Below are positions 10,390-20,590 of a stretch of 64,000 nt of DNA, in pieces; position 1 is the first letter of the stretch; each line of letters begins with the position of its first letter. The notes under the pieces were generated by a model that saw only the letters and a program-made list of their open reading frames with translations, did not search any database and had not been told where the DNA came from. Both the position numbers and the translations under genes were made by a program. The stretch is from Micromussa lordhowensis (lineage: Eukaryota > Cnidaria > Anthozoa > Scleractinia > Lobophylliidae). The DNA lies in contig OZ026607.1 in assembly GCA_964020085.1 (NCBI GenBank), forward strand, positions 12,365,782 to 12,429,781. Direction: 5' to 3'.

Positions 10390-11156
10390 GGTATGGTAAT
10401 ATTGTTCCCAAGACAGTTCAAGGTCGTCTGTTTTGTGTGGTCTACGCTTTATTTGGAATCCCTGGGACTTGTTTGACTCTCAAAGCCGTTGGAGACAAGA
10501 TCATGGAACTTTTCACAAGACTCATTATAACCTTCGAGAGACGCCTTTTGAAAAGACCACACCCTCAAAAGGTGGAGACCAAAGTAGCCATAACAACAAT
10601 AGTTATAACTGTGTTTTTCCTGTTGCCATTGCTGTCATTAATCGTGAAAGTCAGGCATGAGCAGTGGAGTTACATCGAAAGCTTTTATTTCACTTTCATA
10701 ACATTAAGTACGATCGGTTTTGGTGATTATTTGCCTCATTTTGAAAACGAATTTGATTACATCCTTGTACTCGTGGCCTTTGTAGGTCTCGCGTTTGTCT
10801 CGAGTATTTTCTGCTCAATGAACACCGTGCTTGAGCAGTATGGGGTGAGTGTACGCGTTTTGCGGTCACTGCGCGAAAAAAACGCGGACAGGTCTACCGA
10901 TGGAAAAGCTGTCGCGGATGACGGTGATATGTTAGAAAACAAGAATAATTTGACGTGTGGCAGTAATGGATTACAAGATGCGACTTCTTCTACCAAGAAA
11001 GCGGAAGATCTGCAAAATAATCTTAAAGTTATTGGCGAAAACCACGAGCTGGATACGGCACAACTGTCGAATCGAAACAGCTTAATCACAGAAGAAGTCC
11101 CAATGGAATATCGAAAGCGCGGAAGTTCAATAAGTCTTGGAATATTCCAGTGTTGA
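10390..11156 (+). CDS. Two-pore-domain K+ channel, exon 2 (filter 1, TM2-TM4, second pore, tail)
   Basis: Acceptor TTCTTTCCACTAG ends at 10389. The exon completes the first filter (GYGN, residues 98-101). It continues with TM2 (LFCVVYALFGIPGTCLTL), a basic TM2-TM3 loop, TM3 (IVITVFFLLPLLSLIV), the second pore helix and filter TIGFGDY (205-211), and TM4 up to about residue 240. A cytosolic tail of roughly 110 residues ends in TGA. Both filters are intact, so the channel should select K+. Total predicted length is 352 residues, normal for the family. The tail is Ser/Asn/Glu-rich with RKRGSSIS, a possible basophilic kinase site. Subfamily (TASK, TREK, THIK and so on) cannot be assigned by eye. 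In-frame codons before 10390 belong to the intron. Confidence 0.93.
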
Positions 11157-11592
11157 AAACGTACATGTAGTTTGACTACACTAGCTCGAGACGTTCAATG
11201 TAAATAGTTTATTGAGGATGTGTCAGCCCGTCATCTGATGTTGATGTATTCCGTCTTATAACATAATCTGAGTCCTTGCAAATTACAGCTATTGGTTCTA
11301 ACAACAAGAACTTGTGCTACGCCAGATACGAAAAGCCACTAAAAAACCAGATGTGGCTAAAAATATGTGGAAACGTATTCCTCATCTAATGCAGCAGTAC
11401 GAAATTCCGAGAAAAGGTCACAAAATCAAGAAGCTAGAACATTTTACAATTAAACCAACAAGCTGTTATAACAAAAGCTTATTGGAAAACAGCCCTAAGA
11501 AAATACGCGCGCTGATTGGTTAATAATCATGTTTCTATTTGAGCTCGAGATTTCTATCGCGCGATAGAAATCGAGAGCGAATAATCTAATTG
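11157..11592. other. K2P 3'UTR and intergenic
   Basis: No close AATAAA follows the K2P stop. The first canonical one downstream is at about 12044. A 69-codon Lys-rich frame at 11314-11523 has no recognisable domain. TTTCTATCGCGCGATAGAAA at 11549-11568 is a perfect palindrome. Confidence 0.4.
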
Positions 11593-11791
11593 TTTTAGTA
11601 TAAATCTACTAGTCGTTCAAAACTTAATCTAAATCCTCTTCTCAACGCTTCGAAAACGCCAAGAAACGGCCGTCATTTTGTTAACAAGTGCACACTGTTA
11701 CGCTACTCACTATACACAGAATAGATAGTGAGTAGCGTAGCCAATCAGAGAACGGCCTTCGCGATAGAACGCTAGTAGATTTATACTAAAA
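11593..11791. mobile_element. Palindromic MITE, about 199 bp
   Basis: TTTTAGTATAAATCTACTAG at 11593-11612 is exactly inverted at 11772-11791. TACGCTACTCACTAT at 11699-11713 is inverted at 11725-11739 around an 11-base loop. The two nested inverted repeats suggest a fold-back element. Confidence 0.6.
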
Positions 11792-11882
11792 CTCGATAGA
11801 AACACAGAGCTAGCACGAGTTGTTGGCGTGATGATGGCGCGAGCAAAGAGAATTTAAATTTTGATAATCAAAGTAAACAAGT

Positions 11883-11924
11883 TCTATCGAGTTATAGAAA
11901 CACTCGTGAAAGTTTTGAGAACTC

Positions 11925-11955
<31 letters not shown>

Positions 11956-12016
11956 CGTGTTTCCACAGCATTTCTCGTTCTCCCAAACTTCCTCTCGTGT
12001 TTCTATAACTCAACAG
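11883..12016. mobile_element. Fold-back MITE, about 134 bp
   Basis: The left half (ATCGAGTTATAGAAACACTCG, then GCTGTGGAAACACTCG) is mirrored by the right half (CTCGTGTTTCCACAGC, then CTCGTGTTTCTATAACTC) around a short TGCGG centre near 11951. It has an almost gapless hairpin shape and no coding capacity. Confidence 0.6.
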
Positions 12017-12049
12017 AAACACGGCACATGTTTTCTATGTCTTAAATAA

Positions 12050-13420
12050 AAACGTGGACGAACACGAAGACTGACTGACCTAGAATGACCTAAATCTCAC
12101 GCCAAAGGCTTAAATAGTCCTTGAACTCCAATGACACCCCGAACGCCTCTCCATGCATCGTGCCATCAGAATAATAATTTGTTACTAATTCGTCCCTCAA
12201 TCGTCAGAAATTACAGCCCGAGTATTCTATGAGCAAACGGTCAGCGAGGGACAGCTTGGTTGACTAAGTTTATCATGATCGCTCAAGGGAAATTAGGGAG
12301 AGATGTAAAATTGCTCTACTCACCGAAAATCAAGAATCCTTTTCTAGGGCAATCTTGTGCCATGAGTTCATCGACAACAATGAGTGAACAAATCAGACTT
12401 AAGAATTTCCAGCTGATGTCTGCTTACAGCACATCAGACTACGATTTAAGAGGTCTGGATTCGAGCCTGTCTTGGTCCCTGTTTTGTTCCTTCGCAAGGC
12501 TCTCTTCTCCCAGATTCATTCGTTTGAACGGGACATCTTTACTTGGTCACTCCAAAATGCAGGCTATGTAGACTGCAGACCGTACAGACCCACTAGACAC
12601 TGCAGAATGAGTATTTTTCTCTTATACTAGCTTTCCTATTTACTTTTGACTCACATTCCAAGTGAAGTTCATTTCAACATTTTAAAATAACTTCATTCAA
12701 GCATATTTAGGACTAAAGGGGAATTTTCCATACAAATAACGTGTTCATCTATTGAATCAACAGTCAAATAAAGAGCTTGTGCGGCCTGTGCATGAATATC
12801 AAACACTCCAACATATATTTCAACACTATTTGGTAACTAGAACAGAAAAAATGCGAGTCAAAAATGTTGATGCGAAAACTAGAAAAAAGTACTTAGTTTT
12901 CGCAAAGTCCACACAGTTTGCATGTTCTGTGTTTTGGCGTGACCGACCTTTACTAAACGGAGCAACGCAAAATACTTCACTTGTATGTGTTTTATTGAGT
13001 GTAAACAATCGACCCCATTTGTTTGGTCTACATTAGCTCTTCAAAAAACTGCAGCAATGTTTTCAGAAATTCTTAAAATTTTCTCAGTTTGTAAGGATTT
13101 CGTAAAATTGGCTTTGTCGACTTACCAGTGTGTTATTTTTATGGCTGTTATTTTTTTTTTCAACGACAATGGCACGAACATTTCGGTTTTGGCAAAAAGT
13201 GCATTAAAAGGCTGAGCTTCGTTAGCCTTTCGAATTGTGGTTTCCTTTAGAAACAGGAAAAATGCCTTGTCGACTTAACTCTGTTCTGTCAAATGAAACG
13301 CTATTGGACTGAGCTGTAACAGGATGGAAAGCGACCCAAGAATTTGTCTCTACTTTGCTTGGTTTTATCCTTTCATTTTTCTGAAATGATTATCGTATAA
13401 ATGCGAGTACAGTTAAGAAT
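12050..13420. other. Intergenic, no gene recognised
   Basis: Frames of 103 codons (12260-12571) and 94 codons (12752-13036) on + have ordinary composition but no domain, no convincing splice sites and no match I can recall. I do not call them genes. Confidence 0.35.
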
Positions 13421-13427
13421 TTACTCC

Positions 13428-13570
13428 ACGAGTGATATTTGAAAATTCACCCAAAATTGCACGAGCCTTTCAGCGAATGTAATTCATATAATTTTTTTTA
13501 ATATCACGAGCTGTTTAATTCCTAAATTGCTCGAGCTTTTATTCGATTACTAATTTATTTTACGACTAAG
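13428..13570. repeat. Dispersed repeat related to the 7.4 kb flank
   Basis: GAGTGATATTTGAAAATTC with TTGCACGAGCC and AATATCACGAGC words repeat the flank of the 7435 MITE in the same orientation. Confidence 0.4.
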
Positions 13571-13768
13571 AAAATTACGAACACGCACGCGAGTTAATTT
13601 GAACTGCAGTGTAAATTAAAATTTAAAACGATAAAATAAAACATGTACATTCTCATGCATTTGTGAACTCTGCTTCGTAAAATAAAAGGAAATGTCCAAC
13701 TTCAAACAAGCACTTTTTTTGTAGGATTTCCTAGAGCCCTTGCAGTTATGCATGTCTGTCATAAGCTT

Positions 13769-13987
13769 ATGGTGGACTCACGTAAGTTCTACGCATATGC
13801 ATAATTAAATGTGGATCGAGAGCCAAGTTGTGGATCGAAAGCCACGTGCTTACGTGGTTTCGCTTCCCAAAGGAGGAACTCATGGTGGACTCACGTAAGT
13901 TCTACGCATATGCATAATTAAATGTGGATCGAGAGCCAAGTTGTGGATCGAAAGCCACGTGCTTACGTGGTTTCGCTTCCCAAAGGA
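13769..13987. repeat. Perfect tandem duplication, 113-bp period
   Basis: The unit starting ATGGTGGACTCACGTAAG at 13769 is repeated from 13882. The second copy is identical for 106 bases, then diverges after CCCAAAGGA. The unit contains a direct sub-repeat (GTGGATCGAGAGCCA and GTGGATCGAAAGCCA) and a near-palindrome CCACGTGCTTACGTGG. Identity implies a recent duplication. Confidence 0.85.
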
Positions 13988-14672
13988 AGTTGCAAATAAA
14001 AGATTATTTTCTACGCGAAATAGGAGCAACTTAACAGTTGGAAGTTATATAGAGCGATAAAGACATGATCTAGGAATATCAAGGTATGATTCTTGCCAGC
14101 ATTACCATCAAGATATGTTTAATGTGGTTATAATAAGGTTTGGGAGTTATGTTTGCCTGTTTTTGACTGTGCTGTGTCTGTAACTTCAGTGTTATTTTGT
14201 CGGGATTGTGTTGCCTTAAATTATACCTCGTCCTCACTAACTGTTCACAAAATGAAAGCTTAGAACATAAGGTACAACACTGCCTACAATATTGCGCGCA
14301 ATCTGTAAACACCAGGGCTATAAATATAGTACACGTTCTAAAAAACATTCTACGTTGTGTCGGTTTCTGCTATATTCTATATTTTTCAAAACGCGACTTG
14401 TTTTCCACCATTCATGCTATGACGTCATACCGTTGTCTATGAACGTACATAGTGGTTGACTATCAGCAATTTGCCAACTACATTCTGTATTGACGCGTTG
14501 ATCTCTTATGAAATTCTCTTCAATTTTTGCCATATTTTTTATGGTAATTGTTGGGAGAATTTGTTTTTCATATTCCGTGTGCTTGACCTTTTCATATTCC
14601 GTGTGCTTCCCTTGTTCTTCCCCACCCTCCCCACCCCTACCTTCGTTTGGACATTTCGTACTCCTAATAAAC

Positions 14673-14815
14673 AAATTTCAATATATTAAAATTCAGCCTA
14701 GCACAATAGACTTCACGAGGCTCTGGGGATTAAACTCCACAAATTCTGTAGTTATTTCCCAGAGCCTCGTACTGAGGTCTATTGCTTTCGGCTTAATTTT
14801 AATATATCGAAATTG
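14673..14815. mobile_element. Hairpin MITE family B, copy 1
   Basis: Arms carry ATATTAAAATTCAGCC, CAATAGAC and ACGAGGCTCTGGGG at the left and their inverted counterparts at the right. A second copy of the same family is at 51148-51286. Confidence 0.65.
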
Positions 14816-14966
14816 GTCTATTGAGTACAACCAATTGCTAGAAAATGAACATTTCGGTGTTCGTATACAATCCCGATGACTTTTCGATTTCTTTAATCGA
14901 ATCGCAATTGCGCGAGCACTCTGCATGTTGTCAAAGCAGCTTAGCGCCGCCAATTTCGAATACACA

Positions 14967-15035
14967 ACCTCGTTTCCAGGGTCCTATCTCTTCCTACCTC
15001 GACGGAGGCGAGAAAGGACCCTGGGAACGAAATTG
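14967..15035. mobile_element. Short hairpin repeat (CTCGTTTCCAGGGTCC arms)
   Basis: CTCGTTTCCAGGGTCC at the left is mirrored by GGACCCTGGGAACGA at the right, about 40 bases apart. I recognise it as a common coral hairpin repeat. Confidence 0.5.
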
Positions 15036-15218
15036 TCGAACGCACCTTTTTGTACGTCACAAGATTACTTCGTGTAACTTAGCAACGCATCAGTGGTGAC
15101 AACCGCTGACTCATGACGTGCTAACAGTCGAAAAATTTTGCATGATTGGTAAATCAGCTAAATAGCTGTTATCGGAGTTGAGCCCGCTGTCAAATATTCC
15201 TTTGTTTAGAGCGGCACA

Positions 15219-15272
15219 CAAACGAGGCTAAAGGGTCAAGACAATGCAGTATTGACCCTTTCGCCTCGTTTG
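15219..15272. repeat. Short inverted repeat, 21-bp arms
   Basis: CAAACGAGGCTAAAGGGTCA (15219-15238) pairs with TGACCCTTTCGCCTCGTTTG (15253-15272), with one mismatch and a 14-base loop. Confidence 0.55.
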
Positions 15273-16351
15273 CATGTCAAACCGCTGATAACTGCGATAA
15301 GAACTATTTCCGCACTCGAAACATATATATTCTACCACGCTATTTGTTTCATAGATCATTCCTTTCTACTGGTGCAAACTACATCGTATTTTGTATTGGT
15401 GCAAACTACTCGTATTTTGTATTATTTTGTATTATTTCGTTATCTCCATGTTAGTTACAGGTAAATGAAGCGAAATAGTTAACGGAAAGATGTAACCGGC
15501 TCTCTTGATGTTGAGCGATTGTCACAGCTAAATCGTTAAACTTCTTTATAATGATTACAGAAACAGCTGATGACGTTTTCCGCGCTGTGTTGTTTGGTCA
15601 ATTATCGAAATGTAGCTTCCGTCACTGATTATGTAACACAATGCCGCTCAAATGACGAAAGTGGAGAAAGTTCATTTACCAGGGCGCTCGAAGGATGCAT
15701 TTTTTCATGTGTGATTTCCGACGAAATACATTTTGAACGTAGATAACTACTAATATCAATCACAATTTTAATCTTCAACGTTGTTCCTGTGCAAATTTAC
15801 GAGAATAATAATAATCATTCCTCTGGCCTGACTTTAAAAAAAATCGCCGAAATATTATGTGGCGCGGAAATAATAATAAAAAAAATTATTTCTGTTTTTT
15901 TTATATGCTTTTCCTTGGAAAGATAAAGAAAGCGTATTTTTGATACTGTACTGCCTTGATGACTCTTTTTTGCGATTTTGTTTTCCATCGTTTCCCAATT
16001 TTCACTTAAAAATAACAATTTGCTTTCGATTCACTGAATCATAGGAACTCTTTGCAAAGCTGAACGCAAATCAAAAGACAATTAATTTTAATTGACTCAA
16101 AATACATAATAATATACATGTCGTTCTCAAGACAAACAACATGAAAACGAGTATGGCGTACAAATATTTTACTCGAGGCCAGACTCGGTGACGCATTACA
16201 AAGTTGGCGGTCTTGTAAACTCAAAACGCATTTATGTTACAAATAATCAAACGACACTTCAAACAACGACTACTGCTCTCAAAACCATTCCAAAGCGAGT
16301 GCTCTTTCAACAGAGCACAATGACGGACGTCATCAGAAGGCAGTATTTCAA
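15273..16351. other. Intergenic, no gene recognised
   Basis: AT-rich, with short direct repeats such as GGTGCAAACTAC (about 15371 and 15399). No coding exon or element is recognised. Confidence 0.4.
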
Positions 16352-16639
16352 TCAGTCCTTTTTCTTGTTTTGTTCAAAGTTCATTTCGTCTGACGTTCCT
16401 GTAATAAATCCTGCTGGTGGTGCAGGCCTGGCCTCCTTTGGTCTCCAGTAGACCCAGAAGACGCCATCTTGCGCTGGATAACCAACCGATTCTGCTCTTC
16501 TTCGCTGCACTGGTGGAATAACGCGTAGCCTTGATAGAATCTCTCGCCCTTGCCTTTCCCATTCTTCCCTCGAAATCAGCGTTTCTGCTGTCTCCGTTGA
16601 GGTTTGAACACGATTCCCTCGGCTAACAGCGACACCCAT
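16352..16639 (-). CDS. Hypothetical 95-residue protein, possible N-myristoylated
   Basis: Open frame on the minus strand with a real ATG at 16639-16637, G at -3 and G at +4. The N-terminus MGVAVSRG fits the MGxxxS myristoylation pattern. The rest is Arg/Glu-rich and helical early (SREEWERQGREILSRLR). It then has an aromatic patch (DGVFWVYWRPKEARP) and a Lys-rich end. About 130-400 bases upstream lies a 138-bp tandem repeat, each unit carrying an X-box-like motif, which could be its promoter. I do not recognise the family. It could also be a first exon or a chance frame. Confidence 0.35.
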   Translation of the reverse strand: MGVAVSRGNRVQTSTETAETLISREEWERQGREILSRLRVIPPVQRRRAESVGYPAQDGVFWVYWRPKEARPAPPAGFITGTSDEMNFEQNKKKD

Positions 16640-16760
16640 TGCTGTTTCACTTTAAAGGCGATTTGAAGTTAACTTAAATCTCCCTTTCAAAGTGTCCAAC
16701 AGGGTTCACCAAATTGTTTTTACTCACCGCCTTTACCTCATTAATAGCCCTTGAACGCTG

Positions 16761-17021
16761 CTGATGTCACTATTTCCATGGCAACATCTTCAGTGTCATT
16801 ATATAACACATAAATTCAGCGTATCGCGCAGCCGCGTTTCCACTTCCACAATCAGTCACGTTTCAATGGATGTGTTTACTCGGTAATTACGCTATCCGCT
16901 GACATCACCATGGCAACATATTCAATGTCGTCAGTATATAACACATAAATTCAGCGTAGCCGTGTCTCCAATTGCTCACTCAGTCACGTTTCAATGGATG
17001 TTTCCACGCGGTAATCACGCC
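16761..17021. repeat. Two-copy tandem repeat, about 138-bp period, with X-box-like motifs
   Basis: Copies start at 16761 and 16899. Both contain CCATGGCAACAT, TATATAACACATAAATTCAG, CAGTCACGTTTCAATGGATG and GGTAAT. On the minus strand each has GTTGCCATGG followed by AAAT (16785-16772) or TGAT (16917-16904), close to the RFX X-box consensus. Confidence 0.7.
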
Positions 17022-17189
17022 AGTCCAAAAAAGTAAACGAGGAGAGGGGTTTGGGGCTCAGTAAGAAGTGAAGTATTTTTCATATTGAAGTACCATTTTT
17101 CAATTTAAAAATAAAAACTATAACAAGTTGAAGAATCTGATGGGCCATCTACTGGACCGATTTTGTCCCAAATAGGACAGTGCATGCGT

Positions 17190-17330
17190 CAATCTTGTAA
17201 TTGGACTTATTATACGGCTAGCTCAGTCCGTGAGTGGGCAAGATAAACCGAATCCTGCGCTGTGATTGGCTACCCGAGCGGGCAAGATGGCGCTATCTTG
17301 CCCGCTATGAGCCTCGACTCCATGTCGGTC
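17190..17330. repeat. Dispersed repeat with internal palindrome
   Basis: AGCGGGCAAGAT and ATCTTGCCCGCT (17277-17306) form a hairpin around GGCGCT. GTGAGTGGGCAAGAT just upstream is a related word. It resembles a repeat I know from corals. Confidence 0.4.
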
Positions 17331-17459
17331 CATAAACACGCAAACAAGAACTTGTCCAATATCCAGCCATCTTAACCAAACAAGCTTGGTCAATAACCCA
17401 TATGTAACGCGTCATTTTGCGAGCAATCTTCTTTCGACAGATGAAATGAAATTTTGTTA

Positions 17460-17570
17460 CAGTTTTGATTAATTGGTAACAGGACCTCGTGCCGTCCAAT
17501 TCTGTCTTTAATCATACTCACGCTTAAACATGATTACAGACCAAATTTAACTCCACTCAGTCCTTTCATG
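17460..17570. repeat. Palindromic repeat family A, copy 1 (degraded)
   Basis: ATTAATTGGTAACAGGACCTCGTGCCGTCCAATTC at the left and ACCAAATTTAACTCCACTCAGTCC at the right give the imperfect symmetry seen in five other copies (22.1, 24.7, 40.3, 47.2 and 47.8 kb). Confidence 0.45.
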
Positions 17571-17579
17571 AAAACAGTA

Positions 17580-19310
17580 TCCACCATTGAAACCCATCAA
17601 GGATGCAGCAGGCAACAAGCTAACGAGGCACCAAGATCAGATGTCTAGATGGGCAGGGCATTTTTCTGGCCCTCTAAATCGACCTCCACCATCAGAGGTT
17701 ACTGACATCCCTAATACTCCGGCTTTTGACTGAAATGTCAACACTGCTGAACCCACCAAGAAATCAAATGCGCAGATGACAAGAAAAAGAACAATAAAGC
17801 TCCAGGCCCTGACGGAATAACAGCAGAGATTTTAAAGGCTGATCTTGACACCTCAGCACAGATGCTGTATGAAGTCTACGAAAGCAAATGGGAGAGTTAA
17901 ACTTTCCCGAAAGACTGGAAAGAACGTGATCTTGTGAAGATCCCTGAAAAGGGTAACTTAGCTGACTGCTCCAACTATAGAGGCATCACTAAGCTTTCTG
18001 TCCCAGGCAGGCAGGCAAGATCATCAACAGGGTCGTCCCGTCCAACGACTTAGTGCTGCTCTTGAGACATAGTCTGTAGCTATCATGTGGGACCAACGCA
18101 TGGGCTTCAGAAGGAATAGATCATGCACAGACCATATCGCTGCTTTACGAATTATTGTCGAACATTCTTTGGAGTGGAACTCATCTCTGTATGTCACCTT
18201 CGTAGATTTCGAGAGGGTGTTTGATAGTGTGGACCATGCTACACTTTGGATGATCCTTTGCTTCTATGGTGTACCCAAGAAATTTATATCCCTTATTAAA
18301 GCATCATTCAGTGACTCTAAGATCAGAGTGGAATACATGAATGCTAAGTAGTTCTGTAGAAGTCTGTTAGTAATGCAATGTATTGTACGTTGTTGTAAGT
18401 AACTGTTGTTATTTAGAAATAAAAAGAAAAGAAAGAAAGAAAGAAAAAAATGATCAGAGTAGTCCATGATGGAGAGCTTTCAAATCCATTCCCGGTAAAA
18501 ACCGGTGTTCGACAAGGCTGCCTCCTGTCTCCTTTGCTTTTCCTGTTGGTTGTTGAGTGGATATTGCAGACCACTACAGAGGCTGCAAGAACTGGTTTCC
18601 AGTGGACTCTCACATCTCAACTGCACGACTTAGACTTTGTTCACGACATTGCTCTACTCTCTCCTGCTTGCGTGCACATGTAAAGGTCCAAGCACTAGCT
18701 TCAATGGTAAAGCTGACAGATTTGAACTTCCAAAAGCACTAAGACTAAGACCACGAGAATTAACAATGTGAGCCCAAGCCTTATCACATTGGAAAATGAA
18801 GGCCTGGAAGACGTATCTTCCTTCACCCACCTACATGTAGGCAGTGTGATATCTACAGATGGCGGCTCCGAGCAAATGCTCAGACAAGCATTGGTAAAGC
18901 TAGATCTACTTCTACTACTAGACCAAACTAAGAATTTTCAATAGTAACATCAAAGCAGTTGTACCGTCTATGGTGCTGAGACCTGGAGAAAGACCAAGCA
19001 AATAACAGACAGGGTCCACTGAGGCACTTGTCAACAGATGCCTGCGCTTCATCCTAAGAATCAGATGGCCTTTGGTAATCCGCAATGAAGACCTGTGGGA
19101 GATTACCAACCAGGAAAGGATGGCTAGCCAAATACGCAGAAGAAAGTAGAGATGGATTGGACATACGCTCTGGAAACCCCATGTCTGTGTGACAAGGCAA
19201 GCGCTATTTTGAAACCCACAGGGCTGGAAGAATCGGGGTTGCCCCAAACTGACCCGGAAACGTTCAGTGGACCAAGAACTACGTTAATCTAGATCTTGTA
19301 GCAACTAGAA
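17580..19310 (+). pseudogene. Non-LTR retrotransposon (RTE-like) reverse transcriptase, degenerate
   Basis: A series of fragments in shifting frames matches a LINE ORF in order. Linker text with KDAAGNKLTRHQDQMSRWAGHF lies at about 17585-17680. The RT motif 2 region GFRRNRSCTDHIAALRIIVEH and motif A (FVDFERVFDSVDH) lie at 18103-18239. KTGVRQGCLLSPLLF is at about 18498-18545. A decayed box with LDFVHDIALLS in place of the catalytic FADD-type motif is at about 18627-18660. The C-terminal RNEDLWEITNQERMASQIRRR and WIGHTLWKP region is at 19080-19180. Stops and frameshifts are frequent and the catalytic Asp pair is lost, so it is dead. A 122-bp retroinsert interrupts it at 18330. The endonuclease is not present. 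Assignment to RTE is by eye. Confidence 0.75.
18330..18451 (+). mobile_element. 122-bp polyadenylated retroinsert with 9-bp target duplication
   Basis: The RT frame is cut by an insert flanked by GATCAGAGT at 18321-18329 and 18452-18460. The insert ends in AATAAA followed by an A-rich tail (AAAAGAAAAGAAAGAAAG and so on). Target duplication plus polyadenylation signal plus tail are marks of LINE-mediated retroposition of a short 3' transcript end. The source transcript is unknown. Confidence 0.8.
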
Positions 19311-19734
19311 TGTTTCTCCTTTATTCCACGTTTTTGTGTGCCGGCTACCTCTGGGAATTACGTAACACACACATTATTACTTACCTGATCATTATGCATG
19401 ATTTGATGTTTATTTTTTACCAGTGCTTGTAAGCGACTGTTGGTTTGTTTTCCCGGTTTCTGCCTCGTATTGGGGGTTAGATTTTCACCGTTGTGAGGTT
19501 TCGAATTGTTTTTGCCAAGAGATTTATCCCTTTGGACTCGCCACAGTTGGTAAGTTTATTTTTCTCCATTATTAGTTTTGTAGTTATATTTCTTGTACTT
19601 AGGTATTTTGTCTTCTTTAATCTTCAATTGAATCACATCGCATTACTTCAGTTATACTCACTCGCTCTTTCACTCTTGCGTGCTTATTCACACAACAATT
19701 AAACTGTGCATTCAAACTTTGGCGTTGTTTCATG

Positions 19735-19870
19735 TAGCAGGTACCTACAGATCTGATGGGCAGAAAATTGCTAGACAAGCCCAAGATCGTTCTGAATGGC
19801 GTGCTTTAATGGATGCCCGATGCTTCCCATAAGAGCCACGGGTGAATGACGATGGGTCCTTTTAACATTA
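19735..19870 (+). pseudogene. C-terminal piece of the same RTE-like LINE
   Basis: Encodes ARQAQDRSEWRALMDA with a stop soon after, typical of the extreme C-terminus of RTE-type ORFs. It is separated from the body by about 420 bases (19311-19735) of unrelated AT-rich sequence, which looks like an insertion. Confidence 0.6.
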
Positions 19871-20044
19871 TTTGCAAGAATCAACTAATTGATGAAGGCA
19901 AATGATTTATACCGCTTTTTTCAGGCGATATGGTTGCCTTATCTTTTATGCAGAAATTGTTCTGTCAAGAAAAGTAAAGGCACAGCTCTTAAAGTTCGGG
20001 TAAGCTCACAGGTCTCGGTGGTTAACTCAGGTTTCTGAGCGGCT

Positions 20045-20242
20045 CCTAGCTTTGCTACTCCTCTCTGGATGGGATGATAGTCCATCACAGGTTACTCCAC
20101 AGCACTCTGTCAAGTTGCCACAACAATTCACCAGCAGCCATTTATACACCTGGACGGAGAAAGGCACTGTGAAAGTAAAGTGTCTTACCCAAGAACACAA
20201 CGCAGTAACCGCGGCCAGGGCTAGAACCCAGACCACGCGATG
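20045..20242 (-). repeat. SINE/LINE 3'-tail-like repeat
   Basis: Read on the minus strand it contains GTCTGGGTTCTAGCCCTGG, GCGTTGTGTTCTTGGGTAAG, ACACTTTACTTTCACAGTGC, GTATAAATGG and CCTGTGATGGACTATCATCCC. This order recurs on + at 33360-33500 and 33846-33990. The promoter-like B-box word and the CTTGGGTAAGACACTT core resemble tRNA-derived SINEs that share an L2-type tail. Confidence 0.55.
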
Positions 20243-20254
20243 AATAAGTGTTCG

Positions 20255-20590
20255 AATAGACCTTTTTACCGATACGGCGGCCATCTTGAATTTTATTGTT
20301 TTGACTGAGAAATTATGGGCTGCCGAGGGGGTAATCGCTTGAAAATGTATCGCATACACAGCTTTCAGGATAAATTTTTACTGCTTGTCTCTCATATTCC
20401 ATAACAAATATTACAAGCGTTACATCTTTCCGTCACGATATTTGGCAGTTGTTCCTATGGTTATCGAAAAATTATTGTTAAAAGTTATCACGCCACAGTA
20501 TTCTTTTTAATTATTTCTCATCTGCCCCCTGGGCATCCCATAATTTCCTCGGAATTCAGGATGGCCGCCGTATCGGTAAAAAGGTCTATT
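20255..20590. mobile_element. MITE with perfect terminal inverted repeats of about 31 bp
   Basis: AATAGACCTTTTTACCGATA and the next 11 bases (20255-20285) are exactly reversed at 20560-20590. The interior is 274 bp and non-coding. The perfect termini suggest recent activity. No clear target duplication is visible at the boundaries I can see. Confidence 0.75.
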
